The notes: generated by a model not told the origin, from the sequence alone. Shown: positions 53,601 to 62,255, numbered from the stretch's first letter. The stretch is 64,000 nucleotides of DNA from Paenibacillus rubinfantis (GCF_001486505.1 NZ_LN909065.1:248001-312000), one strand, 5' to 3'. A program made the numbers and translations.

Positions 53601-55388
53601 TTATTCATAAAAAGCTTCCATTTCCTCCACATCCCGCCCGATTTGATTCAGGATGCTCTTCCAATGCGCCAGCTCCTCCGGGGAGGCTTTGGAGCCCTGG
53701 ATGCTCTGCTCCCATTCCGCCCACAGCCCGCGGAACGTTTCGGCGGTTTGCTCCTTGCGAAGCGCGATTTCCCGCTCATAATGCTCCCGGAAAAACGTCT
53801 CCATACTTTCTATGATCTCCTTCAGCTTGGCAAGCAGCGGCTCCTCAAGCTTCGCCCGCAGTTGCAAACGGCCGCCTCCTTCAAAAAACGCCTTCGGATT
53901 CTTAAAGAAGGGCCAGTAGGTCTCCGGCGTCAGCGTTCCGCCGTCCAGCAGACCCTCGGGGATCTCCGGCGTATTCCAGCTCGATTCCGCGTTTGAATAG
54001 CTGAGCGGCATTTCCAGAGCCGCCTCATGCCGGCGGCACCAGGTTTCCGCCTCGCGGCGAAGCAACGCCTCTGCTTTGCGCTCCAAGCGCAGCGTGGTGG
54101 CGAGCAGCTCGCGCTCCAGTTCGCCCGAGATTTGATCCAACCAACCGCGCATAGCGACGGTAAAATTGCGTTTCAGCGGACCGTTATGCTCCTGCAGCAA
54201 GGAGGGGTGGAAAAATTCGGCGAACAGCTCCAGCGCCTGCAGTCGGACCCGCTGCACAACGTGGAATAACAGCTCGGCGTTCTCCTGACTCCACTCCCGG
54301 CCGATATCGACCTGGACAAACTCGGTCACAGCCCGTTCAAAGACATCCCGGCGTCCGCGCAAAATGGCGAGCTGCTGCTCCGCGTTTTCCGCGTTTTGTC
54401 CAGCTGCTTCCGTCCATTTGAATAACCGTTCGCGCATCTGCTTCATCATTTCGGCCGCAGAGGAGACTGCGAGGTTCCCTAGATCGTGTTCCAGGAAAGC
54501 CGAGAAGCGCTGCCGGAAAAGAGAGAACCCCGGGTCATCCGCGGCATTCTCCCGCCCTGCGGCCATCGCCCGCATGCTGGAAACCGCAAATACATTGGGC
54601 TCCTGGATCCCTGCGGTGCGAAGGCCGTCCCGCACATGCGCTACGACGGCAGTTAACTCTTCCTCCGAAGCAGCGAGATCGGCAGCATTCACAACGAAGA
54701 ACATTTTATCGAGAGCGAAGCTGCCCTTCATCCGGCCCAGCTGGCTTAACAACTGCTTATCGGCCCGCGAAAAGGCATGATTGTAATACGTCACAAAGAT
54801 GATCGCATCGGAGTCCTTCATATATTGGAACGTCACTCCCGTATGGCGAGCGTGGATCGAATCCGCCCCCGGGGTGTCCACAAGCACGATGCCTTGTTCG
54901 GTCAACGGACAGCTGTAATATAAATCGATCTCCGCCACAAAGCAGGCTTTTGCTTCATTCGCAGCATAACTGCGGAACTGCTCCGCCTCCACGATCTCCA
55001 CCTGACCTAGCCGCTCGGCCGATCCTGCCCATCCCGCTTCCGCCGCTTTCAGGAAGCTGTAATGAGCGCGGCCGGCCGCCGGAACGTCTTCGGGTTTCAA
55101 GCGCCGCACCACCTCAAGCCAGGCCGTTTCCTTCCATTCCCCCAAACCAAGGGCTTGGAATGAATAGGCCAGGTCTTCGCGGATCGCCTCGGCGCTTTTG
55201 AACTTGACGGCGGCCGTGTGATGGCGCTGGCCTCCGGACGGCGCCATCACGCGGATAATCGCCGCGGTGGTTGGATGCGGCGAGACGGGCAGCACGGCTT
55301 CGCCCAGCAAAGCGCTGGCGAAGGACGACTTACCGGCGCTGAACGCCCCGAACAGCGCCACGGTGAAGACGCCGCCGGGGGGATATGG
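53601..55388 (-). CDS. dynA: Double-dynamin DynA, C-terminal half (gene broken by adapter sequence)
   Basis: About 595 residues. The reading frame is coding up to at least 55388 (PYPPGGVFTVALFG), where library adapter begins; the GTG at 55361 is therefore internal, not a start. GTPase domain: P-loop GAFSAGKSS, switch II DTPGADSIHA, G4-like NAADLA. The rest is a helical stalk typical of bacterial dynamin-like proteins. In Bacillus this is the second dynamin unit of one long DynA protein, which tethers and fuses membranes. The N-terminal half is at 55464-56885. Followed by a terminator. Confidence 0.85.
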   Translation of the reverse strand, partial: PYPPGGVFTVALFGAFSAGKSSFASALLGEAVLPVSPHPTTAAIIRVMAPSGGQRHHTAAVKFKSAEAIREDLAYSFQALGLGEWKETAWLEVVRRLKPEDVPAAGRAHYSFLKAAEAGWAGSAERLGQVEIVEAEQFRSYAANEAKACFVAEIDLYYSCPLTEQGIVLVDTPGADSIHARHTGVTFQYMKDSDAIIFVTYYNHAFSRADKQLLSQLGRMKGSFALDKMFFVVNAADLAASEEELTAVVAHVRDGLRTAGIQEPNVFAVSSMRAMAAGRENAADDPGFSLFRQRFSAFLEHDLGNLAVSSAAEMMKQMRERLFKWTEAAGQNAENAEQQLAILRGRRDVFERAVTEFVQVDIGREWSQENAELLFHVVQRVRLQALELFAEFFHPSLLQEHNGPLKRNFTVAMRGWLDQISGELERELLATTLRLERKAEALLRREAETWCRRHEAALEMPLSYSNAESSWNTPEIPEGLLDGGTLTPETYWPFFKNPKAFFEGGGRLQLRAKLEEPLLAKLKEIIESMETFFREHYEREIALRKEQTAETFRGLWAEWEQSIQGSKASPEELAHWKSILNQIGRDVEEMEAFYE

Positions 55389-55390
55389 CC

Positions 55391-55467
55391 CTGCCTCCTA
55401 TACACATCTTCTAGTGGATCATCAGGATTTTCCAGCTCGGAAGAGCACACGTCTGAACTCCAGTCAC
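55391..55467. other. Sequencing-library adapter artefact inside dynA
   Basis: 55391-55409 matches the Nextera mosaic end at 17 of 19 positions. 55413-55433 matches 53504-53524 at 20 of 21 positions, in the same orientation. 55434-55467 matches the 34-base Illumina TruSeq index adapter with a single mismatch (third base); 55437-55467 is identical. This is the layout of a mate-pair read running through junction adapter, the distant end of a 1.9-kb fragment and then the sequencing adapter. It is not genomic. Confidence 0.96.
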
Positions 55468-56885
55468 GCGCGGCGGAAGCGCGCGGCGATGCCCGCGCCA
55501 ACCGCCGCCGCGTAATGCAGCGTCGCCTCGCCGGACAACATCGCTCCGCCCGGAAGCGGCTCCGTGATCCACGCCTCCTCCGGCCTCGGCAGCCGCTCGT
55601 CCAGCTGTTGCTCCCAGGCTTCGCCCCAGACCTCCAGCTCTTGGCCGATCGCCCGCAGCTCCTGACGTACATGCCAATCTAGCTGCGCTTCAACCTGTTC
55701 CCCCAGCGCCTGGAGAAACTCGGCTTGACGCCCCTGCTTCTCCGCTTCCGTCTTCCCACCGGCGAACCAGCCTTTCGCCTTAAATCCCGGCGCCCGACTT
55801 TCCAGAAAACGCCCGGCCAGCTCGCGCAGCGGCGGTGTCATCAGTTGGGCCGTCTCCAGCAGGCTCCCGATGCGGCGCAGCCACTCCAACCTTCGCGACG
55901 CCCACACCTGCTCTCCCGAGGTTCCAACAACCTCCTCCAGTTGGTGCAGCTCTTCCTCCAACGCCGATATGTCCGTTTCGCCGCCCGCCTCTGCCTCAAG
56001 CCGCTCGCGCCGGGCCTGCTCCGCTTCGGACGCCCGGACCAAATACCCTTCGACCGACTGAGACGCTGAGGCATAAGCCCCGTATTCCAGCAAACCGTCC
56101 CCACGACCAAACAAGTCGCGGATCACCTGCTTCAACTGAGGCAGCATGTTCCCGGGCGCATCCTCCCGTTTCAAAGAAATATAAAAAATCCCCTGAGCCG
56201 CAATATTCCATACCCGAAACGCTTGGCTGACCGACGCTTGATAGTCCGCGAAGGCCAGCTCCGCTTCCCGGTGCTTATCGATCTGATTCACGACCATATA
56301 AACCGGCTTCCCGTAATCGCTCAGCGATTTGGCAAAGCTTAAATTCGTCTCCGAGGACACATGGTTATAATCCATCACATAAAACACGACGTCCGCCAAG
56401 TGCAACGCGGAATGCGTGGCGATCGCATGGCCGGCGTCATTGGAGTCGACCCCCGGCGTATCCAGCAAAACGCCGCCGCGGGGCGGCAGTTTCACTCGGT
56501 CCCACAGCTCTACGCGGGCGTATTCCTCCCCATTGCGGCAATAGTCCGCGACCTGCTCCACCGGCACTTCCACCTTGGCTTTCGTCGGATCCGCCGGCGT
56601 CAGCAGCGCACGCGCTTCCCCTTCCCGAATAAGCACCACGTTCGCGCTGGTGGGAAGCGGGCTGGCCGGCATCACCGCCTTGCCGCTTAATGCATTAATC
56701 AGACTCGACTTTCCTGCCGAAAAATGGCCGCAAAACGCAGCTACCAATTCCCGCCGTCCCAGCTTGTCGCCAACCTCCCGCAGTTCCGCTGCCGCGGTGT
56801 GGTCTCCTTCCCGATCCATCAGGTCCCGCAGCCGCTGCAGTCGCTCCTGCAAGGTGTGCTCCGTTTCCGTCATCGTCCCATCCAT
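55464..56885 (-). CDS. dynA: Double-dynamin DynA, N-terminal half (gene broken by adapter sequence)
   Basis: 474 residues from the ATG at 56885, which follows GGAGGGG; a longer frame to 56939 is not needed. GTPase domain: P-loop GHFSAGKSS with Lys59, switch II DTPGVDSNDA, G4 NQIDKH. A stalk rich in Glu, Arg and Leu follows. The TGA stop lies inside the TruSeq adapter (55466-55464), so the end of this frame is artificial. The sequence should continue into the half at 53601-55388. By comparison with B. subtilis DynA, whose two P-loop lysines are recalled at 56 and 625, about 130 residues appear to be missing. Confidence 0.87.
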   Translation of the reverse strand: MDGTMTETEHTLQERLQRLRDLMDREGDHTAAAELREVGDKLGRRELVAAFCGHFSAGKSSLINALSGKAVMPASPLPTSANVVLIREGEARALLTPADPTKAKVEVPVEQVADYCRNGEEYARVELWDRVKLPPRGGVLLDTPGVDSNDAGHAIATHSALHLADVVFYVMDYNHVSSETNLSFAKSLSDYGKPVYMVVNQIDKHREAELAFADYQASVSQAFRVWNIAAQGIFYISLKREDAPGNMLPQLKQVIRDLFGRGDGLLEYGAYASASQSVEGYLVRASEAEQARRERLEAEAGGETDISALEEELHQLEEVVGTSGEQVWASRRLEWLRRIGSLLETAQLMTPPLRELAGRFLESRAPGFKAKGWFAGGKTEAEKQGRQAEFLQALGEQVEAQLDWHVRQELRAIGQELEVWGEAWEQQLDERLPRPEEAWITEPLPGGAMLSGEATLHYAAAVGAGIAARFRRA

Positions 56886-57008
56886 CCTAGCCCCTCCGTT
56901 TTCCACGCTGCGAAATCCAGTTTCATTTTTATTATTCACATTTTAACATTTCCCTGCGCGCTTGGAAACGCTCCCTTGCCGCGGTTCATCCGGGTTCGGC
57001 GGCATACC

Positions 57009-57034
57009 AAAAACCGCCTCCCAACGAGGCGGTT
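57009..57034 (-). terminator. Terminator of the molybdate regulator gene
   Basis: Minus strand: ACCGCCTC pairs with GAGGCGGT across a short loop (57033-57013), followed by TTTTGG. Lies 27 bp after the stop codon. Confidence 0.75.
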
Positions 57035-57060
57035 CAGTTCTACCATCAATTCCACACCAT

Positions 57061-58050
57061 CTAATACAACCCGGCCTCTCGATCGGCCAGCACCTGACCG
57101 GTGAGCGACAGGTCATAGTCGCCCAACGACGACAGTACCCCGCGCAGCTCGGTCGATTCCAGCGCTTCGCGCAGCTTGGCGATCCACTCGCGGTTTTCCG
57201 GTTTGTTGAGGACAACGAGATCCACCCGCTCGAGGGTGAGCGGAACAAATTCCAAACCGGCGATCCGGGCCGGACGTTCGCTGCCAACCCCCACATCCGC
57301 CTGGCCTAGGGCTATTCGTCCCCCAAGCCCCATATGCGAGGTTTCCTCTTGAGAGTATCCGACGATGGTCGCCGGCGTGATCCCGTGCTTGCGCAACTGT
57401 TCGTCCAGCAGGACTCGGGCACCCGAGCCTTTTTCCCGGTTGATTAACCGAATTCCGGACCGAGCCAAGTCCTCCCAGGTTCGAATCCCCAGCGGGTTGC
57501 CTTGCTTGACGTAAAAACCGGCCCGGCGCGTAGCAAAATTCAACACCATATAAGGAAGGGAAATAAACAGCTTGCGAATGTACGGTAAATTGTACTCCCC
57601 GGTATCCCCGTCGTAGAGATGGGTGCTAACGATATCCGCAGAGCCGCTATACATGGCCACCAAACTGTCCATACTGCTGGCAAAGGACCGTAGCGGACGG
57701 CACGTACGAAGTTTGGATTCCAACGTTTTGGCCAACAAATCAAGCCCGGGGTCCTGACCGGTGATGACCAGCGTCCTCGCACCGTCCCGCGCTTCCATGC
57801 CGCCTTCTTCCGGACGAGGCGGTACAGGGTATGGAACCTGAAACACCGGCATACCGGCGGCAGCGGGCGATACAGCCCCGCCTTTCGCTTTTTGCTTATA
57901 AGCTTCCAGGTCGGTGGAGTCGACCCGCATCTGTTTGCCAACTCGGTAAGCGGGAAGTTCCCCTTTTTTGATCAGGTCGTAAACGGTTAGCTTGGACACC
58001 TTCAACAGCTTGGCGATTTCTTCTGCCGTATAAGAGATCGGTTCGGTCAT
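57061..58050 (-). CDS. HTH regulator with periplasmic-binding-like domain, next to modAB
   Basis: 329 residues. The N-terminal 55 residues are an excisionase/MerR-like HTH (SYTAEEIAKLLKVSKLTV, then GELPAYRVGKQMRV). From about residue 85 there is a PBP_like (PF12727) domain resembling a substrate-binding protein without a signal peptide. Divergent from modA over 162 bp. B. subtilis has a similar unit (yvgK-yvgL-yvgM, as I recall). The likely role is a cytoplasmic molybdate or cofactor sensor that controls modAB; the ligand is inferred. Confidence 0.82.
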   Translation of the reverse strand: MTEPISYTAEEIAKLLKVSKLTVYDLIKKGELPAYRVGKQMRVDSTDLEAYKQKAKGGAVSPAAAGMPVFQVPYPVPPRPEEGGMEARDGARTLVITGQDPGLDLLAKTLESKLRTCRPLRSFASSMDSLVAMYSGSADIVSTHLYDGDTGEYNLPYIRKLFISLPYMVLNFATRRAGFYVKQGNPLGIRTWEDLARSGIRLINREKGSGARVLLDEQLRKHGITPATIVGYSQEETSHMGLGGRIALGQADVGVGSERPARIAGLEFVPLTLERVDLVVLNKPENREWIAKLREALESTELRGVLSSLGDYDLSLTGQVLADREAGLY

Positions 58051-58178
58051 AATGTGATGTACTCCTCATCCGTTTCACCAAAGTTCATGCAACTAGACTC
58101 ATCTTACCGGGGATTCCCCTTTTTTTCAATGAAAACTCCCCCAAGGATCTATGCAGATCGTTATGTTTCGTATAATCT

Positions 58179-58198
58179 AGATATAATTAGATATAATT
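58179..58198. repeat. Tandem 10-bp repeat upstream of modA
   Basis: AGATATAATT occurs twice without a gap, and another TATAAT lies at 58171-58176. The three TATAAT words lie 15-42 bp before the modA start, so this region holds both -10 elements and a possible operator for the divergent regulator. Confidence 0.55.
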
Positions 58199-58212
58199 GA
58201 GGAGGGATACCC

Positions 58213-59082
58213 ATGCATAAATTATTGAAACTGCCCTTTTTGGCGCTGTTCACAGCCCTTATCATGCTTTTACCCGCCGGATGCGGGGGCAACGCAGCCT
58301 CTTCCAACAAGGCTCCCTCCGTCAGTGCCGAAAGCAGCACAGCGGCGAACCCTTCGCCAACAACGGCCGAGAACCAATCCGAACCAACTGAGCAGGTCGA
58401 ACTGCTCGTTTCTGCCGCCGCCAGCTTAACCGAAAGCCTCGATGAACTCAAAACTGTATTTGAAGCCAAGCATAGCAATGTGAAACTTATATTTAACTAC
58501 GCGGCCTCCGGAACCCTTCAACAGCAAATCGAACAAGGCGCTCCGGCTGATTTGTTCCTGTCCGCAGGGACCAAGCAGATGGATGCACTGGTTGACAAAG
58601 ACCTCATTAACCACAACCTGAGAACCAACCTGCTGACCAATGAGCTGGTGCTGGTCGTCCCAACGGACGGTTCCGTAAAGGTACTGGATATGGAAGACTT
58701 AACCAATCTCGGCGATATCGCGATTGGCACACCTGAATCGGTGCCCGCCGGGAAGTACGCACAGCAGACCCTAACTTCCCATCAGCTTTGGGAACCACTG
58801 CAACCCCATCTGGTGCTGACGAAGGACGTCAAACAGGTGTTGTCCTATGTAGAAACCGGCAACGTCGACGCCGGATTTGTTTACGCGACCGATGCCGCCC
58901 AATCTGACAAGGTGAAGGTGGCTCTGATCGCAGAGCCGGAAAGCCATGACCCGATTGAATACCCGATGGGTGTCCTGAAGAGCACCGTTCATCCGGTTGA
59001 AGCCAAGGCTCTCTATGAATTCTTATTGAGCGAGCAAGCAAAGCAAGTGTTCAGCCAATATGGATTTACCCCGGCGGAGTGA
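58213..59082 (+). CDS. modA: Molybdate-binding lipoprotein
   Basis: 289 residues. Lipobox LPAGC (Cys24), a Ser/Pro/Thr-rich linker to about residue 60, then the ModA fold with the conserved start LLVSAAASLTESLDEL and segments QQIEQGAPADLFLSAG and TPESVPAGKYAQQTL. These bind molybdate or tungstate. Good ribosome binding site (GAGGAGGG). Followed by modB after 6 bp. Supplies molybdenum, needed here for the nitrogenase FeMo cofactor encoded next door. Confidence 0.94.
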   Translation: MHKLLKLPFLALFTALIMLLPAGCGGNAASSNKAPSVSAESSTAANPSPTTAENQSEPTEQVELLVSAAASLTESLDELKTVFEAKHSNVKLIFNYAASGTLQQQIEQGAPADLFLSAGTKQMDALVDKDLINHNLRTNLLTNELVLVVPTDGSVKVLDMEDLTNLGDIAIGTPESVPAGKYAQQTLTSHQLWEPLQPHLVLTKDVKQVLSYVETGNVDAGFVYATDAAQSDKVKVALIAEPESHDPIEYPMGVLKSTVHPVEAKALYEFLLSEQAKQVFSQYGFTPAE

Positions 59083-59088
59083 TCTAAC

Positions 59089-59763
59089 ATGCTTGCACAA
59101 GTTAATTCGTCTTCCTTTTGGGAGCCTGTTGGATTATCACTGCAAGTGTCCATTGCCGCCACCGCCATCGCTTTTGCGGTTGGCCTTTTAGTGGCATGGC
59201 GCATGTCCGCCGCTTCATTCTATGGAAAAACGCTGGTGGAGACCGTCTTTCTGCTTCCCCTCGTCCTCCCGCCAAGCGTTGTTGGCTTTATTTTGCTCGT
59301 GATGCTAGGCAAGAACAGCTGGATCGGGCAAGCCGCGGATACCCTGCTGCACCTGAGCTTCGTATTTCAGCCACTCGGAGCGGTGATCGCAGCAGCCGTC
59401 GTTAGCTTTCCGCTGATCTATCAAACGTTGAAGTCCGGCTTCCAGGCGGTGGATAAAGAACTGAAGGACGCCGCCCGTTCCCAGGGAGCTGGGGAATGGC
59501 AAGTGCTTGCCTATATCGTGCTGCCGCTGGCCTCCCGTTCGCTGCAAGCGGCGGGTGTTCTTGGGTTCGCCCGTGCCCTTGGCGAATTCGGTGCGACCAT
59601 GATGATCGCCGGCAACATCCCCGGCCGAACGCAAACGATTCCGACGGCGATTTATTTTGCAGTTGACGCCGGAAATCTACAGCTGGCCTGGGCCCTGACC
59701 GGCTGTACGATTCTGCTGTCCTTTGGTCTGCTGCTGATCTCCTCCCGATTAAAAAACGACTAA
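59089..59763 (+). CDS. modB: Molybdate ABC transporter permease
   Basis: 224 residues with five membrane segments. ModB signatures VVSFPLIYQTLKSGFQAV and the EAA loop ARSQGAGEWQVLAYIVLPLA, then GFARALGEFGATMMIAGN. It forms the membrane channel. No modC ATPase gene follows: the gene ends at a strong terminator. The ATPase must be encoded elsewhere or be shared with another importer, as appears to be the case for B. subtilis YvgLM. Confidence 0.94.
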   Translation: MLAQVNSSSFWEPVGLSLQVSIAATAIAFAVGLLVAWRMSAASFYGKTLVETVFLLPLVLPPSVVGFILLVMLGKNSWIGQAADTLLHLSFVFQPLGAVIAAAVVSFPLIYQTLKSGFQAVDKELKDAARSQGAGEWQVLAYIVLPLASRSLQAAGVLGFARALGEFGATMMIAGNIPGRTQTIPTAIYFAVDAGNLQLAWALTGCTILLSFGLLLISSRLKND

Positions 59764-59766
59764 ACC

Positions 59767-59803
59767 AAACACCCCGCCAGATCCCTTTCTGGCGGGGTGT
59801 TTG
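59767..59803. terminator. Bidirectional terminator between modB and nifV
   Basis: Perfect arms AACACCCCGCCAGA and TCTGGCGGGGTGTT around a five-to-seven-base loop. Ends both the modAB and the nif operon. Confidence 0.9.
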
Positions 59804-59805
59804 TT

Positions 59806-60945
59806 CTAGGCTTCATGCTGCTGGGCTAGCTCCTCCAACGCCCATTGCCTCAGCTCCCAATCGGCAACCGAACGCTTGCGTTCTCCTGCCGTTTGCCGCA
59901 GCCGGTGAAGAAGGGAAACGAGGAGTCCTTCGCTGACCTCCACCCCCTCCTTCCGGAGCACCTGACGAACCGAGCTACGCCCGGAATGTTTGCCCAGCAA
60001 GAATTCATGGTTCATGCCAAGTTCCTGGGGATTCAACGATTGATAGGTGCGCGGGTCTTTGAGCAAGCCGTCCACGTGAATGCCGGATTCGTGGGCAAAC
60101 GCCAGCCGGCCAAGCAGCGGCCGAGCTTCGGGAATCCCTCTCCCGGCGGCCCGGGCTACGAGCTCTGCCAGGCTCTTCAAGCTTTCGGCGCGCACTGCGC
60201 AAGTCCCGTTGTAGAGATGCTTCCAGGCCATAACGACCTCCTCTAAAGGGGCGTTGCCCGCCCGTTCGCCGATCCCCAGCACGGTTGTGCTCGCCCACTT
60301 GGCGCCGGCTTGGATGGCCGCCAGCGTATTAGCCGTCGCCAAACCAAAATCGTTGTGACAGTGAATCTCCAGCTCAATGTCATCGGGACAGCCCGCCAGC
60401 AACGCAGCAACTCTTTCTTGCAAACCGCCGGGATAATGCATCGAGAGCGTATCGGCATAACGATAACGGCGCACCCCCTCACGTCCCAGCGCGTCCATCA
60501 GCTCGCGCAAAAACCCCAGCTCCGCCCGAGAGGCGTCCTCGAACCCCATCGAGACGGTTAAGCCATTCTCCAAAGCATAGTTCACTGCGGCCTTACCGAG
60601 TTCCATGATCTCGGAGCGTCCCGCTCCCAGCTTGGCTTTCATTTGAATGTCCGACACGGGCAGGGAGATATGGGCCCAATCCACCCCTGTCGAAAGCGTC
60701 GCGTCGATATCGGCACGCCGCGCTCGGTTCCAGGCCATCCACTGGATCGGGAGGCCTAAAGCCAGAAGGCGGCGAATCGCGGCGCGCTCCTCGCTGCCCA
60801 TCGCCGGAATCCCCACTTCGGCCTGCTCGATGCCGCAAGCGGCCAAGGCTTTGGCGATTTCCAGCTTCTCCTCCACCGTGTAAGCCACACCCGCCGCTTG
60901 TTCCCCGTCTCGCAGCGTGGTATCGCAAATACGCAAGTTTTTCAT
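59806..60945 (-). CDS. nifV: Homocitrate synthase
   Basis: 379 residues of the DRE-TIM family: ICDTTLRDGEQAAGVAY at the N terminus, the HCHNDFGLATAN metal-binding motif and GERAGNAPLEEV. It condenses acetyl-CoA with 2-oxoglutarate to homocitrate, the organic part of the FeMo cofactor. The ATG at 60945 gives the canonical MKNLRICDTT start; upstream codons overlap hesA and have no role. Assigned NifV rather than LeuA by operon context. Last gene of the nif operon, ending at a terminator. Confidence 0.93.
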   Translation of the reverse strand: MKNLRICDTTLRDGEQAAGVAYTVEEKLEIAKALAACGIEQAEVGIPAMGSEERAAIRRLLALGLPIQWMAWNRARRADIDATLSTGVDWAHISLPVSDIQMKAKLGAGRSEIMELGKAAVNYALENGLTVSMGFEDASRAELGFLRELMDALGREGVRRYRYADTLSMHYPGGLQERVAALLAGCPDDIELEIHCHNDFGLATANTLAAIQAGAKWASTTVLGIGERAGNAPLEEVVMAWKHLYNGTCAVRAESLKSLAELVARAAGRGIPEARPLLGRLAFAHESGIHVDGLLKDPRTYQSLNPQELGMNHEFLLGKHSGRSSVRQVLRKEGVEVSEGLLVSLLHRLRQTAGERKRSVADWELRQWALEELAQQHEA

Positions 60946-60961
60946 GAATGAGCCCCCTATT

Positions 60962-61747
60962 TTATCGCGATTTGCAGCACGCACAATCCGGATTTCGCCG
61001 CAGCGCCACCACGAATTGGCTCAGGTCCAATGTATGGAACCGCAGCATTCGATGGACAAGCGGTTGACCGATCCCAGCGATCCACTTGACGGCTTCCAAC
61101 GCCGCTAGACAGCCGACCAAGCCCGAGGTGGCGCCAAGCACCGGAAATCCAAATGGCTCCCAATCCTGTTCCCGTTCGGGATAAATACATGCCAGGCAAG
61201 GAGTTACACCAGGGATAATCGTCGTCAGCGAGACTTCAAACCCATACATCGCCGCTTCGACCATCGGTTTTCTCGCCGCAACGCACAACCGATTTAATTC
61301 GTACCGTTCGGGAAAATCGTATCGCGCATCTATTACGAGATCCGCCCGTCGAACCCAGTTTTCGCTTTCTGCGGTGATTTTGGCGTTATATCCTTCAATC
61401 ACCACATCTGGATTCAGCCGCTTCAAGCTCCGCACCGCGGTTGCCATCCGCTCTTGGCCGATTTGATCTGCATCCATCAGAATCTGCCGGTTGAGATCCG
61501 GTTCTCCGATCACCCCTTCATGCGCCAAGATCAACCGGCCGATCCCCGCCGCAGCCAGGTAGAGCGCCGCTGTACCGCCAAGCCCGCCAATGCCGGCTAC
61601 CATAACCGTCGCCGCTTTCAGCTTGCGTTGCCCTTCCCGGCCAAGCAAACGCAGCTGACGTTCGTACCGAAGGAACTCCCACGATTCCCCCTCGGCATTT
61701 CCCCCGTTCTGGCTTGAGACCTTCTCCCCCAAATGCATGTACGACAT
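60962..61747 (-). CDS. hesA: HesA/MoeB/ThiF-family protein of the nif operon
   Basis: 261 residues. Nucleotide-binding GIGGLGGTAALYLAAAGIG and the adenylating-type DLNRQIL segment; zinc ligands in PCLAC (Cys184, Cys187) and near the C terminus (Cys255, Cys258). E1-like family. HesA is a standard member of Paenibacillus nif operons and has been linked to metal cluster assembly, but its reaction is not defined. AGGAGGG before the ATG. Lies 25 bp after the DUF269 gene and 16 bp before the nifV start. Confidence 0.92.
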   Translation of the reverse strand: MSYMHLGEKVSSQNGGNAEGESWEFLRYERQLRLLGREGQRKLKAATVMVAGIGGLGGTAALYLAAAGIGRLILAHEGVIGEPDLNRQILMDADQIGQERMATAVRSLKRLNPDVVIEGYNAKITAESENWVRRADLVIDARYDFPERYELNRLCVAARKPMVEAAMYGFEVSLTTIIPGVTPCLACIYPEREQDWEPFGFPVLGATSGLVGCLAALEAVKWIAGIGQPLVHRMLRFHTLDLSQFVVALRRNPDCACCKSR

Positions 61748-61772
61748 GCTTTCGCCCTCCTGTTAAACGGCC

Positions 61773-62255
61773 TTATTCCCCGCAAGCGGCCACATCCTTA
61801 AAGCGCGATTGCCATACGAGCGCTTCTTGCATTCCGCTGAGCACAAATCGATCCAGCTTCATCCTTGAAGTGAAGGGAAAACGCAGCCCGGCTCGAAGCG
61901 TCGTTGAAACCAGGATCAGTCGCCCGCTGCACACGATCGCCCTGCCGAAGCCTTCCTCGTTCATTTCGACCATACTTTGCACCAGGAAGCCGGTTTCCGT
62001 CTCCAGCGCGACCGCCATAGCCTGAAACACGTGCTCCACCTGACGGCGGAGTTTGGGGCTTGGACGGCAATCCCTGCTTAACGCTTGCTTCTCTTCCGAC
62101 GAGAACAGCAGCAGCCGTTCAATCTTCTCCATCGGCTGAAGCCTGGCAGCCCTTCCCAACCCGTCCCAAGCGTCGATCAAGCCGCATAGGGAGTGATAAA
62201 ACAGCTGTAGCAACCTTTGTTCCGCTTCATGCTGAGCATTTAAGGTTTCTTCCAT
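61773..62255 (-). CDS. NifX-associated nitrogen fixation protein (DUF269)
   Basis: 160 residues. The middle section, ETGFLVQSMVEMNEEGFGR followed by SGRLILVSTTLRAGLRF, closely follows the pattern I know from DUF269 proteins encoded after nifX in Azotobacter and cyanobacteria. The first 70 residues are less conserved. The start overlaps nifX by 16 bases and has GAGGAGGGGG upstream. It matches the position of the 'orf1' found between nifX and hesA in some Paenibacillus nif clusters. Possibly works in FeMo-cofactor trafficking; its activity is not known. Confidence 0.85.
   Translation of the reverse strand: MEETLNAQHEAEQRLLQLFYHSLCGLIDAWDGLGRAARLQPMEKIERLLLFSSEEKQALSRDCRPSPKLRRQVEHVFQAMAVALETETGFLVQSMVEMNEEGFGRAIVCSGRLILVSTTLRAGLRFPFTSRMKLDRFVLSGMQEALVWQSRFKDVAACGE

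Noticed and set aside
53504..55433. Short repeat shared by 53504-53524 and 55413-55433 as a biological direct repeat
   Set aside because: It is flanked by Nextera and TruSeq adapter on either side in the second copy, so it is a read-through of a mate-pair junction.
53601..56885. Two separate single-dynamin genes in tandem
   Set aside because: Both frame ends at the boundary lie in adapter sequence and coding continues beyond the apparent start of the second half.
59089..59805. modC fused to modB or hidden in another frame downstream
   Set aside because: modB has normal length and stops 6 bases before a strong terminator; no Walker motifs are seen before nifV on either strand.
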